NCBI GenBank assembly: GCA_033439685.1
Contig: JAUEDM010000004.1
Location: 620,001-684,000 of the forward strand
Direction of reading: 5' to 3'
Origin: Apodospora peruviana
Taxonomy: Eukaryota; Ascomycota; Sordariomycetes; Sordariales; Lasiosphaeriaceae
DNA length: 64,000 nucleotides
Below are positions 45,071 to 55,869 of this stretch, piece by piece. The first letter of the stretch is position 1; every line of letters starts with the position of its first letter. Under the pieces are notes generated by a model. That model was not told the DNA's origin. It worked only from the letters and a program-made list of their open reading frames with translations, and made no database searches. The position numbers were made by a program, and so were the translations under genes.

Positions 45071-46163
45071 CTAACTTGTTCCAACAGGCTTCAGATACTT
45101 ATCAAACCACGCAATACACTGATCCTCAGCCTCAGCCGCCTGCTGTGCAACCTCGGAATCCTTGAAGGACAGATCCGCGCGGACACAGAACCCGTGCGCG
45201 CAGTTCTTGTACACGCGCACCTCACCCTTGGCCTGCCCAGGCAGCGCCTCAACAACCGACTTGATCTTTTCGGCCTTGTCCGGACCGAGCTGCGCGTCCT
45301 TCTCGCCGATGGCAAACGACACGGGGATGGCGAGGTGTTCGACGTCCTCTGGTATCTGCATGTAGCTCGGGTGGCCGGTAAAGACGGCGTCGATGAGCAG
45401 GGGTTCGGGCTCGGGCGCGGCGGTGGCTGCGGCCGTTTTCTGGTCTGCCGCCGCACTGGCTGCACTGGCTGTTGCTGCGGGTGGACGTCGTGCCAGGAGC
45501 AGAGCGTGCTTGCCACCCCAGCAGAATCCGGCTGCGCCTATCGGTAGGCCTGATCCATCCTTCTTCTCGAGCTGGTCTTTGCGCAGCTTGACGAAAAAGT
45601 CCTTGACGATGGGGTGAGACTTGCCGATGCTGTTGCGGACCATCATGGGTATGGCGCCGGAGAGAGCGCGGCAGACGTGATATCTAGGTAGATACCTAGT
45701 TAGCACGACATTTGAAGTTGGGCGTAATCCGGATTTGCTTGTATGGGAAAGTGATTGATTGGAGGAACGTACGGTTTAGCGAGCATGTTGCCTGGCTCGA
45801 GAACTTTTCTGACCGAATCAAGCATGGACAAGGGAGCCGAGTGGCCTGTCGTCGTCTTTGTTGTCAGACTCATTCTACTTCTGCCTCCAGGTCCAGAAAC
45901 TGATAAGTGATTTGGGCGACCATACCGCGCATGAAATCCGGCAAATAGACGAGATAATCGCCCTTTTGGGCGTAGTGGTCGGCCAGGATCCGGTTGTTCA
46001 CAAAGTCCCAGCCAAATGCATCGGGGATGATGACGATGATGCCCTTGGGCGGTCGTTCAGGTGAGGGTTCAATGACATAAGTGTCCAAGTCGTAGAGCTT
46101 GGTGGTCTTGCCTTTGGGCTCGCCCTCGTGGACGTGGCCCTTGAAGCAATCGGGACAGGACAT
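45071..46163 (-). CDS. Dienelactone hydrolase family protein
   Basis: Three exons, 46163-45926, 45845-45773 and 45683-45071, about 307 aa. The start gives MSCPDCFKGHVHEGEPKGK, the standard N-terminus of fungal DLH proteins. Then come VIIPDAFGWDFVNNRILAD, the exon-2 piece GHSAPLSMLDSV, the nucleophile motif GFCWGGKHAL (Cys), an Asp in IGEKDAQLG and the His in NCAHGFCVRAD. That is a complete Cys-Asp-His triad of an alpha/beta hydrolase acting on cyclic enol-lactones. An Ala/Thr-rich insert of about 25 residues (around ATASAASAAADQKTAAAT) after the nucleophile is unusual. About 2.5 kb of spacer separates it from the P450, so membership in the cluster is possible but not supported by layout alone. 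Probably cytosolic. Confidence 0.88.
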
Positions 46164-46836
46164 GGTGATGTCGGTTGTAACTTTTCGTAGGGTCGAGATG
46201 GCTCTACAGTTCCTCAGCACACATGATGCGGGTGGGAGCTGGGAGCTAGATATAAGCTTTGCGGACGTTGGATCAGCGGCACGGGTATCAGTAGACCATG
46301 GGTAATAGTGTGACCGGCAGTTGGCCGGGTCGGTGATGATTCATACCGGCGGCAGGATCGTTGGCTATTGATTGGACATATTCGCATTCGCTTTGCCTTT
46401 TGGTGACTGTAATCTGCCCTTTATCTCCACTCAAGTCCGAATTCAGACAGATATCGGAACCGATTCGGCCACGGGCCATTACCATTTACGGCAGCACCTG
46501 CAAGGAACTTCAACCCTTGCAAAAAAAAAAAAAATAGTCAACGCAAGAGATGCAAAGTTTATTATAGTGTGCCATCTATTTGGAGATGGTCAGGGTTGCT
46601 ATGATCTCTTTAGAGGCTGTTAACGAGATAAAGGGTTACTAGCTTGAGGTCCTCAAGTTCCATGCATTAACGTTCCGAGGCGTCGTCGACATGGTTGGCT
46701 GTTTCTTTATTGGAATTAGGCATCACTCACGTGCAGCGTGCGCCTCTAGTTTGGTCATTTGCTGTCCATAATTATGTGTGCAGCCCACGCGAGCTTTGGC
46801 CGCATATGCAGCCAATTCATCAACATCTCATCAACA
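46164..46836. other. Intergenic, no supported gene
   Basis: About 0.67 kb between divergent starts (DLH and the HET remnant). Contains an A13-14 run at about 46522. Nothing else recognised. Confidence 0.45.
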
Positions 46837-47289
46837 ATGAGACTCCTCGACACCAAGACGCTGCGCCTGCAGGAATTCGTCGTCGACATTCCACCCTACG
46901 CCATCCTATCCCACACTTGGGGCGCCGAGGAGGTGACATACCACGACTTAGCCCAAGTCGCCCGCGACCCGACGTCGGCAGACTCTCACGCGATCCGGCG
47001 CCGCAATGGCTTCGACAAGATGGTGCGCTTTTGCGCCCAGGCTCAACGTGAATACCACGACTGGGCCTGGGTCGACATCTGCTGCATCGACAAGACATCA
47101 AGCGCTGAGCTTTCCGAGGCTATAAACTCCATGTATGATTGGTATCGCGGCGCGCCGGGAGCTGCTATGTCTATCTCGAGGATGTGGACCCTCAGCCGGT
47201 GATGTGGCATTGCGATCCGGAGAACTGGCAGCCGGTCAAGCAGAGCCGGTGGTTCACGCGTTGGTGGACTCTTCAGGAACTCTGACCTC
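46837..47289 (+). pseudogene. Truncated, frameshifted HET-domain gene
   Basis: The ATG at 46837 opens a typical HET protein: LLDTKTLRLQEF, then YAILSHTWGAEEVTYHD, GFDKMVRFCAQAQREY, WAWVDICCIDKTSSAELSEAINSMYDWYRG. Around 47155-47163 the frame is broken. The expected next block CYVYLEDVD is read in another frame from 47163, continuing to WFTRWWTLQEL, where a TGA at 47287-47289 stops it. Real HET proteins run for several hundred residues more. HET domains trigger cell death in fungal heterokaryon incompatibility. This copy lacks everything after the third HET motif and is very probably dead. Confidence 0.8.
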
Positions 47290-47749
47290 GTTTGAACCAA
47301 CGAACTGACTGTCCCATCTGGCTAAACCTCGGGTACACCCTACCTACGGCTAAGAATAGCTTCCAAACTGGACCTGCACCAACCTCTATAACAACACCGT
47401 CCCTTTTTCTAACGACCGTTTTTCGGTCGTTTCGTTTTTCCATTCTCGCCAGAACTGACCCGGCCCCGACCCACCCTTTCGCTCACATTTCAAGCTTGCA
47501 GCCCAACCTGCCCTGGGTAAAAAAGAACATGGCGCCCTTCCGCTGCGTACCGCCTTTTCCCGGCTTCCTCCCTTTCTCTCCTCTCTATCATGGAACAAGT
47601 ACTCCCCCCTTTTTCTTAACAGACTAGGCCGCCTCTTTCTGCCCTCGACCCTGCGGGCAATTGATCTCTTATCCCCTCTCTCTCCTCTCCTCTCCTCTCC
47701 TCTCGACTCGACTCGGTTCCCATCCTACGACGCGGATTCGCAAGACTAG
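47290..47749. other. Pyrimidine-rich intergenic segment
   Basis: Strongly C/T-rich on the plus strand, with a (CTCTC)n tract ending CTCGACTCGACTCGG at about 47680-47715. It probably was the promoter and leader of the DUF3435 gene that follows. Confidence 0.5.
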
Positions 47750-49031
47750 ATGGCGCCACGAACCAGGTTCTTCGAAGGGTGCTCCGAGAATGATTGTCTC
47801 GAAATGCTTGAGGAGCTCGAAGAGTTCGCTTCTATTCCTCTCGATGACGTTCGAGAGATCTCCGACCGCCTGAAGGCCGACAGAGAGCGTGCAATGCGGA
47901 AATGGAATTAGTACGCGATTTCTCGATTCCCTCCCACGGCCATCCCCGCACCCTTTTCTGCCCCTAAGAAACCTAGGGCGTTGCGCCCCAACCAGCTGCT
48001 AACAGCTCTTCCAGCTTCTTCAAAGAGCAGTACAAGAAGAGACAGGTCGATCCAGAAGAAATATAACTCGGCCTGTGCCACGACGATGACCAGGCCAAGT
48101 TCTACTGCAAGGTCTTCCTGCAGTGGTACGTGAAAAAATTGGGCAGATGGGAGGTTTCCCTAGGGCTGGCTGAATACGAGTGGAAGCGCGAGGTCACATC
48201 GGCTATAACCCTGACAGAGGCGTGGAAGCGTTTGGTTGTCGAAGCCCATTCGACCATACTGTTTTGGAAGCGGAAAGAGGATCGTGTGAACCGGCGGCAA
48301 TGGGTGCTTTCATTCACCTGAGGCGGGCTATCAGACATTCGAGGAGTTGCTTGACAAGCCGCTGCTGGAACCGGGGATCGATTACCTCCCTCTCCTATTT
48401 AAGGAGGATATACTGGGCCACCGGATCATTTCGTTGGGTCAAGAGAAACCGAATGAAATTTGGAATCGTGTTCTATTGGCCGCTGGACTTCGACAGTCGA
48501 TGAAACCCTATTCGTTGCGAGTTGGTGCCGCCGGTAGGCTCAACGGTACGTAAAACTATCCTTTCACTGTCCGCTGCCCGGAACGCTTATGCCTATTACC
48601 AGGTGTTCTCGAGCCCACTTGACGGAATTACATATTGTCGCAGTCATCGAGCATGTTCCACCAACGTTACCAGCCTCGAAGGTTTTGACGGTGATCTGGC
48701 CTTCATCGCTTTCGGAGGTTTGGGCGGCGATAGGGGCGATACGAAGTTATTCCAGTCGCTAAGTAACTCATCTCTGAGTCGTGACGAGCGGGCTCCTGTG
48801 GATCCAACTACGTTAGACCTAGCCGAGTGCGGAAGGCGAAATGACATCCAAACGCTGCGTAAAGCAATGCGCGAATCCGCGGATCCGGACGCCAAGAACC
48901 GCATATCGAAAAGAATAGCGAACATCGTCAAATCGTGGTCTCGTTTGAAGGTCCAGGAACGCCGCAAGGCGTATTTCACAGCAGCCCGATCAAAGAAGAG
49001 GCCAGGGGCTGTCGACCGACGACCTTGGTAA
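47750..49031 (+). pseudogene. DUF3435 tyrosine-recombinase-like pseudogene with internal deletion
   Basis: A start at 47750 (MAPRTRFFEGCSENDC) leads through a likely intron (47911-48014) to FFKEQYKKRQVDPEE, where an in-frame TAA near 48064 stops it. The same frame continues with AKFYCKVFLQWYVKK. After VNRRQW (about 48300) the sequence jumps, in a new frame, to GYQTFEELLDKPLLEPG and the DUF3435 signature KPYSLRVGAAGRLNG (to about 48545). It resumes from about 48685 with LAFIAFGGLGGDRGDTK, DLAECGRRNDIQTLRKAM and KSWSRLKVQERRKAYF. From family memory, a block of well over 100 residues is missing between the first two parts. DUF3435 proteins are the tyrosine-recombinase group that includes Starship captains. 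Inactive. Confidence 0.75.
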
Positions 49032-50115
49032 AACCTCCACCGCTATGCAATCACCGGCAAGGCGTGTCGGGCAGTTTCTATGCCTCGGAGCGACAAGCCA
49101 GCACGGAAACAGTTCACCTGTTGGGAAGTTGTTGCTTGACTTCCTCCAGAACCGTCTATCACCACTGTCTGAAGAAGTCAGTATCGCAAGCTCGGAATCG
49201 AAGGCTTTACCGACCATAACAAGCTCCGAGGCAGCTATCGAGGTAGACCAGTCCGGCTCCGAACCTGATGCGGTATCTATATATTATATTATTCATACAC
49301 CGCTGTGCGCTTAGGCGTGTCGGACCCTCAAACTATTTACTGTACAGGAAAACCGTGCTCTTACGGGTCAGGTGAAAACCCGGCACCGACAATCGAGGAA
49401 CACATCAGTGACTGAGCCTGTGAATACAAAAGAAGAAGGCCTCCTGGCCTTCAATGGAGGGGGTCTTAAACGGCCGACTCCAGCTCTAGCTTCCTTGCCA
49501 GATTGTACATTGGTAACCTTCCCACGTCCATCAGCCAGCTCAGGATCCTTCTCGTTAGCCGTGCAGCTGGAGGATCAATGCCCTGTAAGACAGAGTAGAA
49601 ATCCCGTCGAGTCCGAAGTTCCGCTCTCTCCCATCTTCGGCTCAGCGGTGGGGCCGAACACCGCATGACCAGGTGTTCGACGATACAATGGGTTGATAGA
49701 GTGGTGTAGATTCGCTGTTTAGTTCCTCACTTCTGGATCCTGCTTCTGCCAATAACTCTGTTGTCCAAAGCGCTCCAGTAGAAGATACCGAGAGCAACTT
49801 GTGGCATCAGGATTGGGATCCGGCACTTCTCGAATGGGCGACTGAGGTGGAATACGATATGGCAGTACGTAATGCTTTATACAAGCCTGAGAACTAGTCG
49901 TCAGCTCTAATGTAAGCTGTGAAGCCGGATCGTGATGAGGTATTTGGTGTTAGGGAGCATGGGACTGATGCGGCGGTTGTTCAAATAGACCTACTCCGTG
50001 GAGCTATACTCTAAAATTGACGTGCTTTTGAGGCCCATCCCTAGCTTCGCCGAGCAGCCGGACCAAAAGGTCTGTGGCAGGCCTACCCGGCAGGGAGCCT
50101 GCATGTAGTTCTGTG
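49032..50115. other. Degraded sequence, no supported gene
   Basis: About 1.1 kb of short, broken frames, including an acidic piece near 49740-49865 (LWHQDWDPALLEWATEVEYD) that looks like a remnant of an unidentified protein. Probably decayed accessory DNA. Confidence 0.4.
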
Positions 50116-50266
50116 CAGGGTGGGCAAAATATTTTCAATATCCCTGTCAATCCATATCGATTTATTGAGCTTATCGATCGATATCGATCAATATTGATTC
50201 AATACTGCTGACTCGTCAAATTTTGGCTTAGTCATCCATCGATATTGACACGGGGCCCAATAGGTT

Positions 50267-50280
50267 CGCGGGTACCCGCG
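50267..50280. repeat. Palindrome CGCGGGTACCCGCG (left inner end)
   Basis: A perfect 14-nt palindrome inside the left inner repeat. A related imperfect copy (GCGCGGGACCCGCG) follows about 15 nt later, before ATTAGGTAAGCCG, which is shared with the right arm. Confidence 0.8.
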
Positions 50281-50399
50281 AATCTAAAACTGCGCGGGAC
50301 CCGCGAATATTAGGTAAGCCGGCCATTTTGGGCCATTACGGCGCTCTTAACGCGTCGCGATATACGACGCGATCCTCTCCATGGCACGATACCGTAAAG

Positions 50400-51576
50400 A
50401 TGGAACCAGCTTCATTTCCTGACGACTGCCTCCCTCCTGAAGGCGAATACGAATCACGAGATGCCCTCTTCAAGGCGATCAATACGTGGGCGCAGCCCAA
50501 GGGCTACGCGTTTACTACCGGGAAGTCAACCAGAGAAAAGACCGGTAGACAGACAGTCACATATTCATGTGATCGATGTTGGCAGCCTCCTAATATGTTT
50601 AGAGAGCGACGACGGAAGACAACTACCAGAGGGATCGGCTGCCAATTCTCTGTACTAGCTAAGGAATCATTGGATAAGACTGTCTTGACCTTGAGGCATC
50701 GTCCTGACAGACGGTTTTCCGTACATAACCACAAGCCAAGTCAGCACCCGTCCGCTCATCCAGTACATCGAATACTTTCCAAGGAGACTGTTACTACGCT
50801 TGCCAGCCTTTCAAACGCTGGGATTGCCCCTAAGGACATATTCGAACGTATATCCGCCAGAACCACAACGATATGGCAACTCAGCAGGATATCTACAACC
50901 GCATTGCAGATACCAAACGAGCAGTCTGCGAAGGCCAGAGTTCTATCCACACACTTGCAAATCAACTGGATAAAGAAGGGTTCTGGAGTCGAATGCAATT
51001 TGATTCAGATGGCAGGGTTACAGCTGTTTTATTCGCCCAGGTATCACACGAAGCCCTGAGGAAGGTCGAAGAGCAGCGGAAACTCCTTACGAGAAAAGAC
51101 CCACCTTTCTCGCCAACTTGTTCAGGTTCTTTCTCTCGATCTATAGGGCTACCTTGTGTTCACATCCTGAAAGATTTGCTAAACCGAAACCTGGTCCTTC
51201 GGCTTCACTTGACTACTGTGATCCACGGGCAATCTACCAAAGATATGTCAAAGCAAGAGATGCCTGGTATAAAGCCCAACCACGTGGGAGTATCAAAACC
51301 AACCAACAATACCGGAAGGCAATGGGCTTGCCTCTACAATACAACAAAGCAAGCCACGAGTGGTGTCTTGACTATAAGCAGATGACAAAGCAGTGTACCA
51401 CTTCAAAAGGCTCAAGGGACTGGACAAAGGAGGAGATGATGGCCTATCTGGATTGGAGCAAAGCAGAAGACGATCGAGTTGAGGCCCTAGTAGCTCAGGA
51501 GAGGGAAAATGAACCATTTGACACTGGGAGAAGAGGTGTTGGCGATATTTGGAGGAGGGGTAGAGAGGGATATTGA
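50400..51576 (+). pseudogene. Mutator-like (MULE) transposase pseudogene lacking catalytic core
   Basis: The frame from 50400 gives MEPASFPDDCLPPEGEYES and a FAR1/WRKY-like zinc-binding N-terminal region (TYSCDRCWQPP, then HNHKPSQHPSAHP) up to about 50870. A shift leads to ATQQDIYNRIADTKRAVCEG and DKEGFWSRMQFDSDGRVTAV. There the expected DDE catalytic region is absent. The sequence passes directly to the C-terminal zinc-knuckle region (SFSRSIGLPCVHILKDLL) and, in a third frame, to YVKARDAWYKAQPRG and the acidic tail ending at 51576. At least two frameshifts plus the large internal deletion make it non-autonomous. Confidence 0.75.
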
Positions 51577-51746
51577 GAAGCAGGGGGCTGCATATTTGGC
51601 CGAGAACACAGAAGAGTAATTTATTATAGTTGGAGCTCAGTACTCACAATTCAAGGGTTTTGGTATCGCAGTTGTAGAAGGTCTTGGACTTCAAGGGGTT
51701 TTGGTGACGGCCGTCGCTGGCGCGGCAGTACGGCGGCTTACCTAAT

Positions 51747-51861
51747 ATTCGCGGGTACCCGCGAACCTATTGGGCCCCGAGGTGGGTAGCGGGCTTATAT
51801 AATGCGCACGGGTACCCGTGAAGTTTTACAGACACGGGTACCCGTGGCCCTATTGGGCCCC
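51747..51861. repeat. Right inner ends with three GGGTACCC palindromes
   Basis: CGCGGGTACCCGCG at 51750-51763 and CACGGGTACCCGTG at 51807-51820 and 51833-51846, interleaved with two copies of a CTATTGGGCCCC terminus (ending 51778 and 51861). The doubling suggests nested or repeated insertion of related ends. Confidence 0.75.
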
Positions 51862-51983
51862 TAACGTATTTGCGGGATTACTAATCAATCAATATTGAAA
51901 ATATTGACGATAACTATCGGCTTCTTGATCGATAACGATATGGATTATCGATATTGATCGATAAGATATCGTCGCCCACCCTG

Positions 51984-52578
51984 AATTAATGGGTAACTGC
52001 AGCGCCTTTTCTTCAATCTTTTCGGGCATACTAATTAACCGCGGGAAGGTTGTTCAGCTTTGTTATATTCATCCCGACGGCAAATTGTTACAGTATCTCA
52101 GAGGCGATGATTGCTCTCTCCACTGCATAACATACAAACTCATCTAATCGGGGAGAAACATACCTGATGAGGAGTTCCATGATCAATGGAACGGATGGTC
52201 TATTTAGTCTTGCATATGCTGTGTTCCCATGTTCATATACTCACCGAGGCAGCAAGGCTTCGGCTAATTCAAAGTTTTAGCGGATCAATTGCTTGCGCGG
52301 GCAGCTTCCTGCTGGGGTGTGATGGGCGGGTAAATAAGGCAGAGCTGTAAACCTACGCAGGAAGGGATGGCAGGTTCTTTGCAGTGGAAAGATCGCCTCT
52401 TTCCCTCAGCTTAAAAGTTCATGTAGGCACTTGCCAGAATTCCGGCTCTCGGTTGTCGATTCAAGCCAAACATACATCCAAGGTCCGACACAAGCCGAGT
52501 GAGCCATCTGGATCTGAACAACACATTTCGACGAGGGCCACTGACCAAGAAGGAGAAATTTGGTCCCCAACCCCAAAT
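51984..52578. other. Intergenic upstream of STAND-ankyrin gene
   Basis: About 0.6 kb. The in-frame extension from 52384 to 52579 has no domain and is treated as leader. No clear promoter motif. Confidence 0.45.
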
Positions 52579-55098
52579 ATGGAGGCTGTTGTTGGTCTTA
52601 TTGGGGTTGCAGATGTTGCCCTGCGAACCAGCTCAAAACTTTGGCGACTCTCCAGTGCATGGAGGGAAGCCCCCGAGAATCTTCACCGGCTGCGCGACGA
52701 CATCACTCAGACGCAGCACTTCTTTGCCGAGATCGGACAGAATGTCGCCCCACAGACGACCTCGATACCTCAGAAAGAATTCCCGAGCACCCAGACGGAG
52801 CTACAGCACTTGCTGGACCAAGGCGTCACTGTTCTACAGCTCGTCGACCAAATTGTCGAGAAGCTCGGAAATGGAGGTCCAGCGTCCGAATCGAGCGCCT
52901 CGAAAGAACTCGGGAAGAGAAGGAAGCTCTTGTGGCTCACGAACGAGCGCAAAGTTGCCGAACTGAGGAAAGAGCTGAGTAGGATTGTATCCGGCGTCTG
53001 CAACCTGTTGATTGCTCAGAATGTGTAGGTCTCTCTCCTTGTTTTTTCCATCAGGTTGAATTCGATCGAGTATCATGGTCGACCTCCTAGCTAATCACCA
53101 AACAGACGAGTATCAACCGAGACATACACTCTCGTGAGTACCTGGCAGAGCAATTTCCAATCCCATATCAGCCGAGAGCTTCAGGCCACCTCACAGCGAA
53201 TAACCTCTCACGCTGATCACGCAATCAGTGCGGTCGGCAGCGTGGCGATTTCGCGTATCGACGATGCAATCGGGTCGTCGCAAGCTACCATCGTACATCA
53301 CATGGACCAAAGGCTCGAAGCTCTCGAAAGCAACCTTGTCTCTGCTGTTCGACAGTCCCTCAGTGACGAGATGAACATTCATCGACACCATGTCTCGACT
53401 TCCTACGAGCAACAACGTCAACCAGGAGGCGATCTATCCACCAGCCCCAGTTTGGCATCGTTTATGCGGCACGTCATTCCGTTCGACAGCCCCGTCTCTC
53501 TTTACGACGGAACCTGTCCCTGTCGATGTCATTCGGCCACGAGCAGCTATAGTTGGACAATATCATCGCTCCAGCCGGTTATGGGTTCCATTTCTCTGGT
53601 TTATTTCCGCCGCACCCAAAGTAGACTCTGTGACCAGAGTATGTGCCGAGACCACTATAACGAACAGAGTAACCGGAATATTCGTCTTGTCTACCGCTTT
53701 CCAACTTGGTTGTTGCGGGTTTCCCTGTCGATCTTTTTCTCGAGCAACCTCAACGGAAACCCCCAGATGCACATACGGGTGTCCAACAACCTATCTCCGG
53801 AGGCCGTCCCAAAATCCCACAACTTTACTCTACCTATTATTCAAGGAGACGTTGAAACGGTAAAACGAATGTTAATAGAGGGCCGGGCTTCAGTTCATGA
53901 CACCTGGGGAGATCCATTTTCCACTCCCCTTTGGTATGCGGTAATCTTCCGGAATATCGAAATAACCAAGGTACTGCTCCAAGCAGGTGCCGATCCATCA
54001 GTCTTAATTCCGACATACGGCAAGTCGCCACTGGGGCAAGCATTAGAGTTCTCCCTTTCCGGAAACGCTCACGAACAGGCAATTGCAAGGTTGTTCCCGG
54101 TGGGCAGCTACCTCGAGGATCAAGGCTACTCAACACTGCATCTTAGGGTCGCGGGTATTTTGCACTTTGATCTCAAGACCGTGATCCACCACCAGCGGTT
54201 TCAGTTGAAAATCAATAGCAAGACGACCGAAGGGTTAACGCCGCTGGCTATAGCTGCCATACGTGGAGACGCCAGTTCCGTGAAAATACTACTGGAAGCA
54301 GGGGCCAAGACAAGCACAAGATCTGCGGGCGGTATCACGGCACTTCAACGGGCATGCCGTTATGGTCACTACGAGGTAGCACATTTATTGCTCAATGCCG
54401 GTGCCACAGTCAATGACGAAGATGTTACTGGGGAGACAGCACTGCATTATGCTGTCAGAAGCACGGCCGAAGTGAGAACGCTACAGGGGCTGTGGTGTCT
54501 TCTACTACATAACGGCACTGACATCAACCACCGCGACGGAGACGGTAACACACCGTTGCATTGCGCGACAGAGCGAGGAAAGATAGAGGCGGTCCGGTTC
54601 TTGATAGACCGTGGAGCTGATATAAGCTGCCGAGATTGTGACGATCTCAGCCCTCTTTGTTTTGCTGCTGCTCGGAATCATCATGATAAAATCGTGCTAC
54701 TACTCAAAAGAGGTGCCGATACTAATTTTGTCGGCAGAAGTAACATAAATGTTTTGCTTGTTATCCTCGCGAAACACGGAGGCATCAAGACAATGGAGAT
54801 ATTCGCCGCTCACGGAATAAGAACCATTGACCCATCCCGCAAACCCATACCACCTGGAAAGACGCCGCAACAGGTCTTCAACGACCGACACCCGCCACCA
54901 ACACCGGAGCTGCATCGCGCGTTTGAGCTTTTGCTGGGAAAGTTGCAGAATGGATATGATTCTGCAAATGCAGACCGCGGCATGGAACCCCGACTTAATA
55001 CGTCTGAGCGGCCCATTTCCAACGGTGACCCCGACAGCGGCTCAGACGAGGAGTTCGTCGATGCTCCGGAACAGATGGAGGAGGAGTCAGAGGCCTGA
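52579..55098 (+). CDS. STAND-type N-terminal domain plus ankyrin-repeat protein
   Basis: Two exons, 52579-53024 and 53106-55098, about 812 aa. The 81-nt intron has a GTAGGT donor and joins AQNV to RVSTETYTLV in frame. The start at 52579 gives MEAVVGLIGVADVALRTSSK, the usual beginning of the fungal N-terminal domain found on STAND/NLR-like proteins (a helical bundle related to death-inducing effector domains). The middle carries the common fungal linker with CPCRCHS and NEQSNRNIRLVYRFPTWLL. About seven ankyrin repeats follow (about residues 390-690): TPLAIAAIRGDASSVKILLEAGA, TALQRACRYGHYEVAHLLL, TALHYAVRS, TPLHCATERGKIEAVRFLI, SPLCFAAARNHHDKIVLLL. The C-terminal 60 residues are acidic. No NACHT or NB-ARC domain is present. 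Such proteins are linked to non-self recognition in fungi. The intact frame contrasts with the broken neighbours. Confidence 0.85.
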
Positions 55099-55869
55099 CC
55101 CCGAGCAAGACATATTGCCTGCCTATCTAAGGTCGACAACCTTAGTCGCTGCCAAGATCGCACCCACGGTGAGTTCTAGTCCTACCAGAGGGTAGGTCAA
55201 CACAATTTAACAACTCATCTCAGATATACACTTCTACGGACAGATGCCTAGGTACTTTTTTGTGGCCGGACATCGGACGTTGACACCTCTGTTTGGGCCA
55301 CGCAGTATCAACAAGCAATCTGAAGGCTTCCGCTGATCGTCTGCGATTGCCGTGTCCAACCTTGGCTTGGTGAATTCTAAACCGCAGATTTCTGTTGAAC
55401 ATATCTAGAGTCTAGTCCTTTGTTATGGGCCTAATCGGTCTACGTTAACAGGCACAGAACATGTTTCAAGGAACTCCTTCCATTGTTGGGAATGCGGTGT
55501 GTTGATATTTAGAACACTAAGTACTTTTGTATGTTCACTACATATCGTTAATTCAGTGCATTCAGCCTTTTAAGATTTTGAGTGAGGAAGGGCGTGGGCC
55601 GGAACCAGAAGACCGGCTTTGTTCTATAATCTATATACATCTGCGTCAAGTCGTGCCAGAGACTATAGAGAGTACCTAGGTAAGTTCAGGACAATTACTG
55701 CTCAAGTTTGGACTACTTCGACATTTGGTACTGAAGTTGGACCGGTAAATGAACAAAAACGAACCCTGTACAGGTCAAGCAGGCAGTAATGATTATCGTG
55801 CATCTCCACCATATTCGTCCAGTTCCAACAAATTTGAGGGCTCCCTGCCTTGAATATAACGGGATGCTC
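55099..55869. other. Intergenic, no supported gene
   Basis: About 0.77 kb between convergent genes. Contains TACCTAGGTAAG at about 55674 and CCTAGGTACTT at about 55248. No coding signal. Confidence 0.5.

Larger units (their letters stand above)
50116..51983. mobile_element. Composite element: Mutator-like element within hAT-like ends
   Basis: The outer ends are inverted: CAGGGTGGGC at 50116 and its complement GCCCACCCTG at 51974-51983, each followed inward by about 120-135 nt full of ATCGAT/ATATTGAT words. The inner ends are a perfect 32-nt inverted repeat starting GGGGCCCAATAGG, at 50252-50283 and 51747-51778. A second, diverged right copy lies at 51833-51861. Between the inner ends is a broken Mutator-like transposase gene. 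Outer ends beginning CAGGG are hAT-like and closely resemble the end at 57410. No clear target-site duplication is visible on either border pair. Confidence 0.75.

Noticed and set aside
45071..46163. Dienelactone hydrolase as a firm member of the PKS-NRPS cluster
   Set aside because: Separated by 2.5 kb of spacer, and the family has many primary-metabolic members; no sequence feature ties it to the cluster.
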